Shown in pieces: positions 37,301 to 48,300 of a DNA stretch of 64,000 nt (its first letter is position 1; each line of letters begins with the position of its first letter). The stretch is taken from the NCBI RefSeq assembly GCF_900496995.4, contig NC_044012.1:27045606-27109605 (forward strand), read 5' to 3'. Source of the DNA: Aquila chrysaetos chrysaetos (Eukaryota; Chordata; Aves; Accipitriformes; Accipitridae). The notes under the pieces were generated by a model. That model was not told where the DNA came from. It made no database searches and saw nothing but the letters and a program-made list of their open reading frames with translations. Both the position numbers and the translations under genes were made by a program.

Positions 37301-38481
37301 GGGGTGCAGAGGAGAGTCCAGCTGCACCAGGGCTCTGGATGTAACAGGTTGGGGTGCACAGGGGGGTCTGGATGCAACCGGGGATCTGGATGCAACAGGG
37401 ATTGGGGTGCATTGGGGAGGATTGGGGTGCATGAGGGGGTCAGGGTACGCAGAGGATCTGGACTCGTCTGGGGCTGGGGTGCTCGGGAAGGTCCAGCTGC
37501 CCGGATGCAACCGGAGTTGGGGCGCACAGGGGAGCCAGGATGCCCTGGGGTCGGGGTGCACAGGGAGATTGGTGTGCACGGGGGGTCTGGATGCCCCGGG
37601 GTCGGGGTGCATGGGGCGGGTCTGGACGCCCCAGGGTGGGGCGCAGGGGGGTCGGGGTGCATGGGGGGGTCTGGATGCCCCGGGGTCGGGGTGCACGGGG
37701 CGGGTCTGGATGCCCCAGGGTGGGGTGCAGGGGGGTCGGGGTGCACGGGGCGGGTCTGGATGCCCCAGGGTGGGGCACAGGGGGGTAGGGGTGCGCGGAG
37801 GTCAGGGTGCACGGGGGCGTCTGGACACCTCGGGGTGGGGCGCGGGGGGGGTTGGGGTGCACAGGGGAGTCTGGATGCCCCGGGGGGGGGGCCGGGGGGA
37901 GCGGCCCCCCCGTCCGCCGGGAGGGGGCGCCCCAGGACCGGCTCTGGCCCGGCCCGGCCGGGCCGTCAGGGGGGGGCCGTGCCGGAGGGGGGACCAGCTG
38001 ATGTGTCCCCTCTGCCCAGCTGTCCCCAGCCCCGAGAGCGTCGGGCGCTGCCTGAAGCTGCGCGTCTCCGTCTGCTGCAGAGACACCAGTGAGTGCGGCT
38101 GGGGGGCGGCTGTGCCCCAAAAGTCTGGGGGTCCCCCTCCCCTGCCTCTGGGGCAGCCTGGTCCCTGCTGGGGGATACTGGGGGCCTCGGGGGCGACACC
38201 GTGTGCCCCAGGCGAGCCAGTCACTGACACCATCGGGGTTTGTTTCAGCACTGGAGCCAGTGACGGAGGTTCCCAATTCACAGCCTCACGGGCGCGGGGG
38301 GCCGGAGGGTGAGTACGGGGCAGGCAGGGGGACTGGGGGCTGGTGGGGGGCTGGGGGCTGGCTCACCCTGACCTCTGCTCCTGCCCTGGCAGACGCGGTG
38401 CCCGCCCAGGGCATTGCAGCCCCGCTGCAGCCCCGCACCCCATGCCTTGCGCTCATGCTCCTGGCCCTGCTCTGGATCTGA
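34372..38481 (+). CDS. EFNA4: Ephrin-A4, GPI-anchored Eph receptor ligand
   Basis: Five exons: 34372-34481, 36856-37148, 38020-38088, 38249-38308, 38393-38481, giving 206 residues (human 201). The Leu-rich signal peptide starts MRPAPLLGLLLW and is followed by the mature start LRHGVHWNGSNPR with an N-glycosylation sequon. Exon 2 is the ephrin receptor-binding domain ([48 protein letters not shown]), with exon 3 completing it (RCLKLRVSVCC). The EKIQRFTPFSLGFEF and PGETYYYIS wording is diagnostic for EFNA4 over EFNA3. Exons 4-5 give a short stalk and a hydrophobic tail (CLALMLLALLWI) for GPI attachment. It acts at the cell surface in contact-dependent guidance and boundary signalling. Same strand and order as human EFNA4-EFNA3. 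Confidence 0.94.
34640..35260 (+). repeat. Degenerate minisatellite in EFNA4 intron 1 with reiterated donor-like motifs
   Basis: Tandem, strongly diverged units built from GGTGGTACCGAGCC, TGGGCACCCC and CAGGTGAGTACCCC. Splice-donor-like GGTGAGY or GGTAGGT motifs recur at about 34660, 34732, 34784, 34882 and 35036. No coding sequence is seen. Confidence 0.8.
36262..36332 (+). repeat. (TG)n/(CA)n alternating purine-pyrimidine tract
   Basis: About 70 bp of GT/GC/AC dinucleotides including a (GT)10-class run followed directly by CACACACACG, so it is partly self-complementary. It has potential to form Z-DNA or a cruciform. In EFNA4 intron 1. Confidence 0.9.
37200..37900 (+). repeat. GC-rich minisatellite in EFNA4 intron 2 (alternating 35- and 49-bp units)
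   Basis: Repeats of TCTGGATGCCCC, GGGGTCGGGGTGCA and GGGTGGGGCGCAGGGG. The cleanest part is about 37530-37880, where 35-bp and 49-bp units alternate; more diverged copies extend left to about 37200. It is G-rich on the plus strand and likely variable in copy number. Confidence 0.85.
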
Positions 38482-39253
38482 TCCCCCGGTGCTGCCCATG
38501 GTGGGGAGATGGGCTCCTCTGCCCCACCGCCTGCTTCCGGACTCTTCCTCCACCGCCATCCCCCTGCCAAGCCCATGCGGCAGCCCTGGGCCACGACTCA
38601 TCCACCGGACCTCCACAGAGCCGAGCCAGGGCCAGGAGCTCCAGCCTGGAAGGTGAGGGCGGAGCAGGGGGCTCCGGGGCAGCGGGTGCCCCCGGGGGCT
38701 GGTCCCCCTTGCCACGCTGCAGCATCCCCTGACGGGGCTCTCTCCCTCCCAGGGACCTCGCTTCCCGCCGGCATTGCCGTATATCAGCCCCGCTGGCCGG
38801 CCTGCCCTGCCACTGGGCTCCCCAAAGCTCGACGGACGCCTGCTCTGCCCCAGGGCCGTTGCCTCATCTTGTGCCTTCCCCCATGGACCCCCTGCCACAG
38901 GGGACAGGGACCCCCAGGCCCTGGAGCGAGGCGGCAGCTCCTCCGGGCACTGCTGTCCTCCAGCGAGGACACCGATCTGTCTTCTGGGAAGACGCCCTCC
39001 TTCATGCCGTCACCGGCCTCTACGGTTTGGTTTTAACCCCTGGTAGTGACTGAGCCAAGCAATACAGTGTTTGCAAGATCGGTGTGCCCTCGGGCTCTGC
39101 AGCCCCCACCCCTGGCCTCACGCTGCCCGTGGTCCCCTCCTGCCTGTGCCCACCTGCCTGCGGTCCCTGTCCCCGCAGGGATGCTGGGGCACGGGCCAGG
39201 GCAGCCGCCCCCGGGGATGCCTGCATCTCTCACCACAACCTTTGAGGCCGGGG

Positions 39254-39340
39254 CTTTAATTGCAGTGATTTGATATTGAGATGTCAGCTCATGTAACAGG
39301 GAGAGCTTTAATTACAGATGAGCTGCCTGCAATTAGCGCG
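39254..39340. promoter_or_regulatory. AT-rich homeodomain-motif island (candidate enhancer)
   Basis: Contains CTTTAATTGCAG, GCTTTAATTACAG and GCAATTAGC within 85 bp, in otherwise GC-rich DNA 0.8 kb after EFNA4. Conservation cannot be checked here. Confidence 0.35.
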
Positions 39341-40129
39341 TGGCAGCGGGACCCAGAGCTGGCCGCTGGCGCCTGGGATGGGACAGGGGTGAGGGGGTGA
39401 TGGGATTGGGGGTCGGTCACCCAGAGCCCCCAGCCAGGCACCCTGGTCCTGCTTGCTGCCGTCAGCTGGGCTTGGGCTTCCCGTGGGGTGGTGGTCTTCC
39501 ATCCATCTGTCCGTCTGCCCACTGCATACCCCATTAGAATGGACCATGAAGCGGGGGGCTGCAGGGGCCACAGTTGGGGTTTCACCTTTCACCGACAGGG
39601 CACCCAAGTTGCTGCGGGGGCCAATCTCATGGCACAGCCAGGTCCCTGCTGGGATCATGGTTCCAGTGCAGCTGGCAGCTGTGGGATGGAGCCGGCAGTG
39701 GCATGCCCCAGGCTTGCCTGCTGGCAGGAGGGTTGCTCGAGGCTCCTGCAGTGGCTCCTGTCCCCTTGCCCCATGGGTGCAGCCCCCCGCTGCCCTCCTC
39801 ACAGGGGGCCCAGCTGGAGCTGAGCTCCCCATGGGGCCACCAGCAGCCGGGCCCCCACAGCTCCCTCCCCACGCAGGCGTTGCCGGCCGCCTGCCGCAGT
39901 GGTGCTGGGCACGTCAGACAGGTTTTATGGCTTCTCGGGAGAAACTGCTTGGCAAGAGACTGAGCAAAAGCATCGACCGCGCCGTGCCCCTCCCCCCCAC
40001 ACTGCTGCCTGCCCTTCCCCCACTGCACCCTGCACCCCATCCTCGCACGGGCAGGGGCACCCTGTCCCCATGGGGAACAACAGGGCCTGGGCCCGCAATG
40101 GTGCCTAGAGGCTGCCTGGTGCAGGGGGG

Positions 40130-40470
40130 CCATGCCCTGTGGGAAGCCCCCAATTGGGGGTGCTGGGGAGACTGTCCCTTGTGGGACCCCTCCAGGTGGG
40201 GGTGATACCATCTGGGGGGGACTGTACCCAAGAGACCCCCATGCGGGATGCTAGGAGCAAGCATGTCCCGAGGGACACCCATGTGGGGATGCTGGGTGGG
40301 GACATCCCCCAAAGGACCCCCATGTGGTGATGTCAGGGGTGATGGTGACCTGTGGGACCCCCATGCAGAGATGCTGGGTGGCTGTGCCCTGCGGGACCCC
40401 TGTGCAGGGATGCCGGGGGCAACCATGCCTTGTGGGACCTCCATGCAGAGATTCCGGGGGCTGCCCATCT
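40130..40470 (+). repeat. Roughly 58-bp tandem repeat downstream of EFNA4
   Basis: Five or six diverged copies of a unit containing GGGACCCCCATGCAGRGATGC followed by a GGGGG/CCTTGTG-type segment. No coding signal. Confidence 0.75.
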
Positions 40471-40614
40471 TGCCACCCCAGTCCCCGGGGCTTTCCCAGG
40501 TGAGGCCGAGGGGTCCCTGCAGGGACCCCAGAGTGGGTGCCAGGTCCAGGAGCAGTGGAGCCCTGTCCTTGAGCAGGCGTTGCTTGGTATGCAGGAGCCG
40601 CTGCTGGCTTCAAA

Positions 40615-40780
40615 TCCCATCGACTTCCAATGAGCAATGCCATCAATAAAAGCTAATTGATGGCACGGCCGCTCCAAATCAGATTCCCCGTCCCCTGAAT
40701 CGAATTGATGGCTCCGCGCCCCGCAGCCAGCCGTGGCAGAAATTGAATCTATTAAAGGAATAGGCTCCATTAGCCTGTCC
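40615..40780. promoter_or_regulatory. AT-rich island with repeated AATTGATGGC (candidate enhancer)
   Basis: AATTGATGG occurs at 40655-40663 and 40703-40711, both followed by C. Also present are CATCAATAAAAG, AAATTGAATC and CCATTAGCC. TGATGG is a PBX/MEIS-type core next to a homeodomain ATTG half-site. It sits among GC-rich repeats. Confidence 0.4.
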
Positions 40781-43700
40781 CTTCTGTCTCGCAATCTCCC
40801 CGCCTCGGGGCTCCCCCCTCTGCCGATGCCAGCCCCCCCCAAGCTCCCCGCTGCCCCTCATGCCAGCCAGGATGCTCGGGTGCCAGGATGCCTGGATCCC
40901 ACCAGGGAAGAGGTGGGGTGAGAGTGCCTGGGTGCCCTCAGCCAGCAGGTCTGTGCCCCACAGGGCAGCCCCAAGCACCACAGGCGGGTGGGAGTTAAAC
41001 CCTCAGAAATTGGGAAGGAAAAATTTATCACCAGGAACAGAAAATGATGCGAAATGGTAATAGGCAGCCCTGAGATGAAGAGGGGGATAAAGAGGCTGCG
41101 GGCTGTGCTGACAGCCTGGGAGACACAGCGGCATGGCAGGAGGCGAGACAGAGGCATGGCACAGCTCTGCCCAGCCCTGTGCCCTGGCTCACTGCCGGGA
41201 TGGGGACTACGGGTGCATTGTGGCACTGGGACAAGCCTGGGCACAGGCCCCTGGCCCCATGGTGCTGTCAGCAGCACACGGGGAAGCTCCTGGCACCAGG
41301 TTGCCTGACTGGCCATGCTGCTGGGGTGCCCCCACCCAGCCATGCTGGGACGGGGCCCTGGCACACCCTAACACCCCTCACCATTCCAGAGATGAGGTCA
41401 GGCACTGCGGCCGTCCTGGGGACAGCCCCAGGACACACAGGGTGGGATGTGAGGCCCGGTGGCCCCCCCCAGAGGGCTGGAAGGGAGGAGCATGACACCC
41501 CCCCCCCCCCCCCCCCGAGTGGTAGGGCCCATCCCTGCTCGTCTCCCATGGGCACAGGGCAGTGGCTGCAGCCCCTACCCAAAAGCTGCAGAGAGCATCC
41601 CGGAGATGAGAAATGGCTCCGTGTCACCATGGAAACGGGGCCACTGGCTCGACGTGCTGAGGGGACACACCGAGCCAAGGGGACGTGTGCCAAGCCCCAA
41701 GGAGCACAGCAGCAGGTGAGCTGGGTACTGGGCACGATGCACCAGGCACAGGACACTGGCTCCCTGGCACCCTAGGGCCACGCCACAGAGCCCATCACCT
41801 GCCTCAGTCCTGCTCCCGCATCACCCAGCAGTCATGGGTACGTGGCGGGATGCCACCCCAGCGTGATGCCACCCCGGTGTGATGCCACTCCGGTGTATTG
41901 CCACCTCAGCCAGGCAGCTCTGCACTGCTGCACTGGTGCTCAGCACTGGGTGCACAGGGCCAGAGCCAGCTGTTCACCAAGCAGCCGCCTGATGATGCGC
42001 ATCGTCAAGGTTATAATTTAGCAAAACACTCAGCAGGGGCTTTGGAGGGAGCCGGCCCACACCAGCTAATTAGCCAGAGCTGCATGCACCAAGCCCGCGC
42101 CTGCCATAGCAATGAGGGCACACGCACCAGGCGTGGTGGCTCACACTGGCATGGTATGTGTGCAGGGGCCGTTGCATCCCACCCACACCCTGCAGGGCCG
42201 GGACTGGGTGCTGGGTGGGCGGCTGCGTCTCCACTGGCCAGTTCCCATTGCTGGGTCGGAGCAGAGGGCACCACTGCTTATCTCTGCTGGCCCAGGGCCA
42301 GGGCGGCAGCCAGCGCAGCGGGAAGGGTGCACAGGAGCATGGGATGCACACTCACCAGCCCAGGCACCAGTGGGTTTGCACACCCGGGGCTATGGGTGCA
42401 CGCAGACACTGCCTGCATGCATTTCCATTCTGTGCTGGGGTGTCTGTCCATCTGCCCGTGCCCTTGTGCGTGCCAAGGTGCCAGCAGCAGCTCAGCAGGG
42501 CTGCCACCCTCCCCAGCCCACTGTAATCCTGACAGACAATAATCCTGCTGTGCCAGAGCTGGGATGGGCAGGAGCTGCCATTGCAGTGGCAGCACAATTC
42601 AGCTACCAGCTCTGTTGGTGCTGCCTGCACCTGCTGCATACTAAGGGCCTGCGGTGCTGGAGCTGGCTTTGCCGTGCCCTGGTGTCCCTGTGCTGGGACC
42701 CTCTTTGGATCCCTGGGGACAGGGCTGGTGGCCCGTGGGAGCCCCAGCCCGCAGCATGGGATCTGGCCCAGGGCACGTGGGCAGGGATCCTGCCTGGGTT
42801 TTAAGGCTCCTGTCCTCTTGCTTCTCATTGGTTTTAGACAAGAGTCGGGTCTATCCCAGGACTCTGGGGCTGGCACCAGCCCAGCCGGTGGGAGGATAGC
42901 AGAGCTGCAACTCAGCAGCACTTGGGAGGAGGATTGGGACAGTAATGGATTGGTGCAAACGACATGGCATTGCCCCCGGGGCACGCTGCGTCCCTGGGGC
43001 AGGCAGTCAGTGAGGCCAGGGGCTGGGGTCGATGCCCACCCAGGGCAGCATCTTCCAAGGGTACCCAGAGTGGGTGCTGTGAGGATCGGCAGTGGGGCTG
43101 GATGCCAGGGCTTCACTGCAGCCCCAGCAAGCGATAGCTCACAAAGCGCCACAGGCGCACAGCCCTTGCTGCCCATCCATCCCCTCCAGGCACATGTCCA
43201 GCTGGGAGGATGCTGCAGGGGATGGAGGGGCCCCAGCACCAAGGGCTGGAGCTGCAGGCACGATGCCCGGGCACAGGGCAGAGGTGAGTCCCTGGGGGAG
43301 GGAGGGCTCCAGGACAGGGGGGGCTGGCAGGCTCCTGCACAGGGGGTCCCTCCTCATGGCAGGAGTCCTGCAGTGCCTCTGTGCCTGCTCCCCACCTTCA
43401 TTGATCCGCTCTGTGCTCCTTTGATCAGGCTGCCAATAAGCTTCCCTGGCAAAGACCTCGTTAGCCACGCAAGAGCCCCGTGCTGCCTGGCCAGCATCTG
43501 GCTTCGGCTGGCATGGGGCCGGTGTGTGCAGCTCCACCGCAGGCAACCTCCCAGGTCCCTGCTGGTCCCAGCCCGAGGACAGAGATGGGGACAGCCAGGT
43601 CCCAGCAGCTGGCACGAGCGTGGCCGGCCCGTGGCCAGCCCATGGCCAGAAGCAGGCGCAGCAGGAGGCAGATCGATGCACTGAATTATTTAGCAAGGGA

Positions 43701-43988
43701 GTGTGAAGCAGCTGCAACAGCAACACCCTGCACGGGGGGCATGGGGCCACACTCGCACCCGGGCATGGGACCCCCCCACCCAGTCCAGATGGGGTGGCCA
43801 GGCACCCACTGCTGAGCCGCAGGGACAGTGTACCTGTCTGGGGGACCTCTGGCACCCCCTTGGGTGGTGGGTGCCAGCAGCACAGGGCACCCCACTCCCC
43901 CCAGCACCTCTCCATGCTCTGCTGGCTGCGCCAGGCTGTCCCCAGGTGGTGTCACCGGCACCACCTGGACTGTCCCCTGCTGGGCACT

Positions 43989-44569
43989 TGTCCTAGTTTC
44001 AGCTGGGATAGAGTTAACTGTCTTCCTAGTAGCTGGTACAGTGCTATGTTTTGAGTTCAGTATGTGAAGAATGTTGATAACACTGATGTTTTCAGTTGTT
44101 GCTCAGTAGTGTTTAGACTAATGTCAAGGATTTTTCAGCTTCTCATGCCCAGCCAGCGAGAAAGCTGGAGGGGCACAAGAAGTTGGCACAGGACACAGCC
44201 AGGGCACCTGACCCAAACTGGCCAACAGGGTATTCCATACCATGTGACGTCCCATCTAGTATAGGAACTGGGAAGTGGGGGCGGGGAATCGCCGCTCGGG
44301 GACTAGTGGGATGCTGGTCGGCGGGTGGTGAGCAATTGCACTGCGCATCATTTGTACATTCCAATCCTTTCATCATTGCTGTTGTCATTTTATTAGTGTT
44401 ATCCTTATCATTATTAGTTTCTTCTTTTCTGTTCTATTAAACTGTTCTTATCTCAACCCGTGGGTTTTGCTTCTTTTTTCCCGATTTTCTCCCCCATCCC
44501 ACTGGGTGGGGGGAGAGTGAGTGAGCGGCTGCGTGGTGCTTAGTTGCTGGCTGGGGTTAAACCACGACA
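43989..44569 (+). mobile_element. Solo LTR of an avian endogenous retrovirus
   Basis: A 581-bp element beginning TGTCCTAGTTTC and ending ACCACGACA, thus TG...CA, flanked on both sides by the 5-bp target duplication GCACT (43984-43988 and 44570-44574). It contains ATTAAA at 44436-44441 and a T-rich 3' part, consistent with plus orientation. There is no internal coding region, so it is the product of recombination between two LTRs. Its base composition is markedly more AT-rich than its surroundings. A 5-bp duplication fits ERVL- or ERVK-type elements; I do not assign a named family. Confidence 0.92.
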
Positions 44570-44739
44570 GCACTCAAATCCCAGCCCTGTGGCATTGCCT
44601 GGCCGGCAGCATGGGGCTGGGGTGGCTGCAGCCGGTGGAGGGACCACCCGTTTTCTCTGTGGTCCCTGCTGGGTTGCTGCGTCTCAGGTGAGCGCTGAGC
44701 CATGGCCGCCCTCGCCCCTGCCCCCAGCCCCTCTCACAA

Positions 44740-44910
44740 GCCTTTTATAAGCGATGCATTATTAAAACTACCCCGCGCCATCACTCATGGCTGGCGTGAC
44801 GGTGGGCGCCACATCAAACCTGATGAATATTTCAGGCCCTGAAATCTCCTGTGCCTGCATGCTTTATCCCGAGCCCCCCCCGCCACCCCCCAATTTATTA
44901 GCTCGTTTGC
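44740..44910. promoter_or_regulatory. AT-rich island 3' of the LTR (candidate enhancer)
   Basis: Contains TTTTATAAGCGATGCATTATTAAAAC, split here into a TATAAG core and ATTATTAAAA, plus TGATGAATATTTCAGG and CAATTTATTAGC. It is unlike the GC-rich flanks and carries no coding or LTR similarity that I can see. Confidence 0.3.
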
Positions 44911-45374
44911 TTCCCTGCGCTTCTGCCTGGCACCAAGGGCGCAGCAGAGCAGGGTCACTGTGTGCATCCGGCCCCTCTCCCCGAGCCCAGGCCGGTGGGG
45001 TCACCCACTACCGTGGCTCCAGCCCGGGATGGGACAGGGACAGGCCGTCCCCGAGGGATGGGTGGGCAATGCCAGAGCTGGTTGCACATCCCCAGGGCAG
45101 AGCTGGAGTAGCCCCGCACCGCTGAGCTCAGTGCCAGCTGGGAGTCCCCAGGATGGCTCCCATGTCCCCCGGGACACCTGCACCCATCCCCAGCCCCTGT
45201 TGGGCACCGAGAGGCTGCGGTTCCCCTGGCATCATCACCTGCAGGGTCAAGGCAGGAGCATGGGGACAACCTGGGGCAGGTCACAGCATGGACCTGTCCC
45301 CATCACCCCCAGACTGCCCCCCCCCCATGTCACTCCCTTCCCCCTCTTCCAGTGCTCCTGGTCCTGGCAGCCAC

Positions 45375-45480
45375 ACATGGTAATTGCAGTATGATCTATG
45401 TATGGCGGGAGCAGGATATTGATGCTGCATGTCACCCCTCGATCGGATTAACGTCACTTAAGCACTGGTAATGGACAGCA
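45375..45480. promoter_or_regulatory. AT-rich motif island (candidate enhancer)
   Basis: Dense motifs: GTAATTGCAG, GATATTGATG, CGGATTAACG (OTX/PITX type GGATTA) and CACTTAAG (NKX2 type), within about 100 bp. Confidence 0.35.
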
Positions 45481-46543
45481 CAGAGATCTGCCACCGGGCC
45501 TGGAGCTGGGCTGGTGGGGGCTCTGGCACTGCCATCCTGTACCAGTATGGGTGCTGGATCTGACCTGCCACTGCAGGCCAGGCCCCTGCCCAGTCCCACA
45601 GATGCTCTGCTGACAGCTCCATCACCCCTCACACCTCTCCCAGCACCCCCATGGAGCCAGCCTGTGCCCAAACACTCCAGTGCCCAGGGCACCCCGGGGC
45701 CACAGCACCATGAGCACAGCCGCCAGCACGGTGACACACCAAGGAGCCCCTGCACACGCCGACAGCCCCAGCATGTGCGCTCCTGCGCGCACCCCCATGC
45801 ACTCGCCCTCAGCTGCACACAGGCACCCCGGGCACGGGCAGCAATGACAGAGCCAGTGCGGCCCAGGCACAGGCAGCATTCAGGGACGGTGAGATGCCAC
45901 TGCGGCTGAGCAGGGCTGAGCCCCAGGGATGCTGCAAGACCCTGTCAGGGCTCTGGCAAGGGCAAGTCTGGGGTGCAGGTCCCTCGGAGGGGCTGGGGTG
46001 TGTGGTAGCCCCATGCCCGCTGTGTGCTCAGGTGCTCCTGCAGCTGCTGGAACAGCGGGGCTCAGCATGGGCCATCAGCCCTGTGCTTGGCTCTCCATCA
46101 CCACTCTGCCCACCGCCACCACTGCCTGCCCGGGTGTGACGGGTGCTGGGGGGGGCAGCAGGCTGTAGCCCCCACCCCAGATGGTGCAGACCCTGCAGCC
46201 CCTGGCCACCGTGCAGGGGATGCCGGGGTGGCACAGCCAGAGCAAGCGGAGTGCTGGGCTCTAGGGCAAGCAGGGACAAGCCAGCGGCTGCAGACCCAGC
46301 TCCGTGTCCTTGTCCCTTCCCCAGGGAGCTGCCACAGCTGTGCTGCAGCAGGGCTGGGTGCTGGACAGTGCCCTCCCGGCACGGCCCTCATGCCCACCGG
46401 CACATCCTTGCCATGGTCATGCCAGAGCAAGAGGTACTGGGATGGGGCCAGAGAGGCTGGGGCTGCCGTCAGCAGATGATATTGGAGTGATCTTGAGGCC
46501 GGGAGGGAGGTTTGCCATGCAGGAGGAGAGGAGAGGAGCTGGC

Positions 46544-46572
46544 TGAGTCACCCGGTGCCGGCTGCTGACTCA
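46544..46572. promoter_or_regulatory. Paired AP-1 sites
   Basis: TGAGTCA at 46544-46550 and TGACTCA at 46566-46572, 22 bp apart (about two helical turns). Confidence 0.4.
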
Positions 46573-47190
46573 GGCGCTTCCTGCCAGGTAGCCCCCGCCG
46601 CCAGCGCATGGGCTTCCAGGCCGTGGGATGCGACAGAGGGGGCAGCTGGGACCCCGGCACCGCCTCACACCCCAGTCCGGCACCCACGGTGCCACAGGGT
46701 GGTCCAAGGTGAGAGCGGCGTGCACATAGGTGCTGGTCTGTGCCTCGCAGCGCGGTGACCTGTTTCTACCTGGGATCACCCGCTAGCAGCACAGCTGCGA
46801 GCTGGGCTGGTGTGAGGGGACCACGGCTGCTGGGCCATGGGAACCATGTGGAGCTGGCCGCCTGCACCTGCCACCTCATCTGGGTGCCCGCACGCCCAGG
46901 GCTGGTGGGATTTGGCACAGCGGAGCCCGCTGGAGCCAGGCTTCTGGCAAGCAGGCACCCGGCACCCAGGGCAGGGACACTGTGACTTCCTCCCCACCGG
47001 GCAGCGGGAGCATCTCCAGCGCCGTGAGCCAGCCCAGGGCTGGCAGGCGGCGGGGCCAGAAGCCACGCACGGCTTCATCCGGCAGCTCTGTGAGTAAGCT
47101 CTTTTCTTCCGACAGCCCGGCTCTGTGCCGCTGCCACCACCCGGCACAGCCGCCCACCCGCGGCCGTGGCTGGGCTGCTGGCGGCCAGCT

Positions 47191-47280
47191 TTGCATTGGC
47201 AATTAACCCTGCTCTATGATCCTGCGCCATCAAGCTCCATGTCAATTAACTCCAGCCACTGAGGTGCTAATTAACGAATC
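47191..47280. promoter_or_regulatory. Triple AATTAAC homeodomain cluster (candidate enhancer)
   Basis: AATTAAC occurs at 47201-47207, 47244-47250 and 47269-47275, in the contexts GCAATTAAC, TCAATTAAC and CTAATTAAC. Confidence 0.4.
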
Positions 47281-48029
47281 ACTCCTATGTCCATCTGTGT
47301 AGCGGGGCTCACCTCCAGCCCCCCCCCCCCAGAATAAGGCCGCTCTGGTTGGACCTGTGGCTTGCCAGGGAGGTGGTCCAGTGGCTGGTGGCACTGCCAC
47401 ACATCTTCACTTCCCCCATGCCACATCCCTGCCTTGGATCACACTGCCATCACTCCAAGCCCAGCCCCAAAGCAGCCCCAGGAGGTCCCATGGGATGCTT
47501 CCAGGGCTGGGGGTCCCCCGTCTCCCCAGGTGTGTGGGGGGGCCAGCACCCCACGCCCTCACTGGGGCAGCGTTTGCCAGGTCCTCGCCAAGACGCTGAC
47601 ACAGCGCGACCATCCGTGAGGCCTTCATTCAAATTTAAAGACCAACACGAGATTAAAAAAGGAAAGGGGCAACGAGGAGCAGGGCGGCTGCGAGCCCATG
47701 GGCATGCGGTGTGTGGTGAGCCTGCCCCAGGTGTGCTGGCCGGGCACACTCCATGGCAGGCTGGCAGCGTGCCCGAGCACCGGCACGGGGCTGCATGGGG
47801 CTGGCTGACTTGTACGGCTAAGCGCTGGCAGGAGCTGGGGGCCACTTGGCTCTGCACGGACATGCCGGCACCACCGGCTACCTGCTCCCTGACCCAGGTG
47901 CTGTGCCCTGCGGCCCTGGCCACCTGCTCTGCATGCCATTAGCATGTTCTTGCCATGTTCAGCTGGACACATGCTGGCACCTGGCTCCTGCTGGCAGGTT
48001 GGGAGCCCTGAGCTCAGCGTGTTCAGGGC

Positions 48030-48300
48030 CCTGTAGGTGTGGCTGGTGAATATTTCATGCCCGCGTTCACCGAGCCCTTTCTTGGTTACACTCCTGCCTC
48101 CTCCCCACGCTCTTGCCATGTTTATTTATTTAATGAATTATTTATCGGCTCCCCCTCTGGCTCTGCTGGGCGCTGCTCCGCCACTGCCCCCCCTGCTCCC
48201 CCCCCCCCAGCTCCCAGCCCAGCGCAATGATTTATTGAATGCTGGCTCGGCTCTGCGGTTGCGACATGCTGTCACAGGAAGCCGCAGTTAAATATTAACC
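48030..48300. promoter_or_regulatory. AT-rich island with TTTATTTATTTAATGAATTATT core
   Basis: An AT-only stretch at about 48119-48145 flanked by GTGAATATTTCATG, CAATGATTTATTGAATG and TTAAATATTAACC. Candidate regulatory sequence; it could also be a decayed repeat, although no repeat family is recognised. Confidence 0.3.

Noticed and set aside
37141-37812. Minus-strand repetitive Pro-rich open frame in EFNA4 intron 2
   Set aside because: It is a translation of the minisatellite, with no start context or conservation.
43989-44569. Full endogenous provirus
   Set aside because: Only one LTR with matching target duplications on both sides and no gag/pol/env sequence, so it is a solo LTR.
47210-47230. 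TCTATGAT-like string resembling the 3' end of a CR1 LINE
   Set aside because: Single occurrence without the octamer repeat or any upstream CR1 similarity; it falls in a homeodomain-motif cluster.
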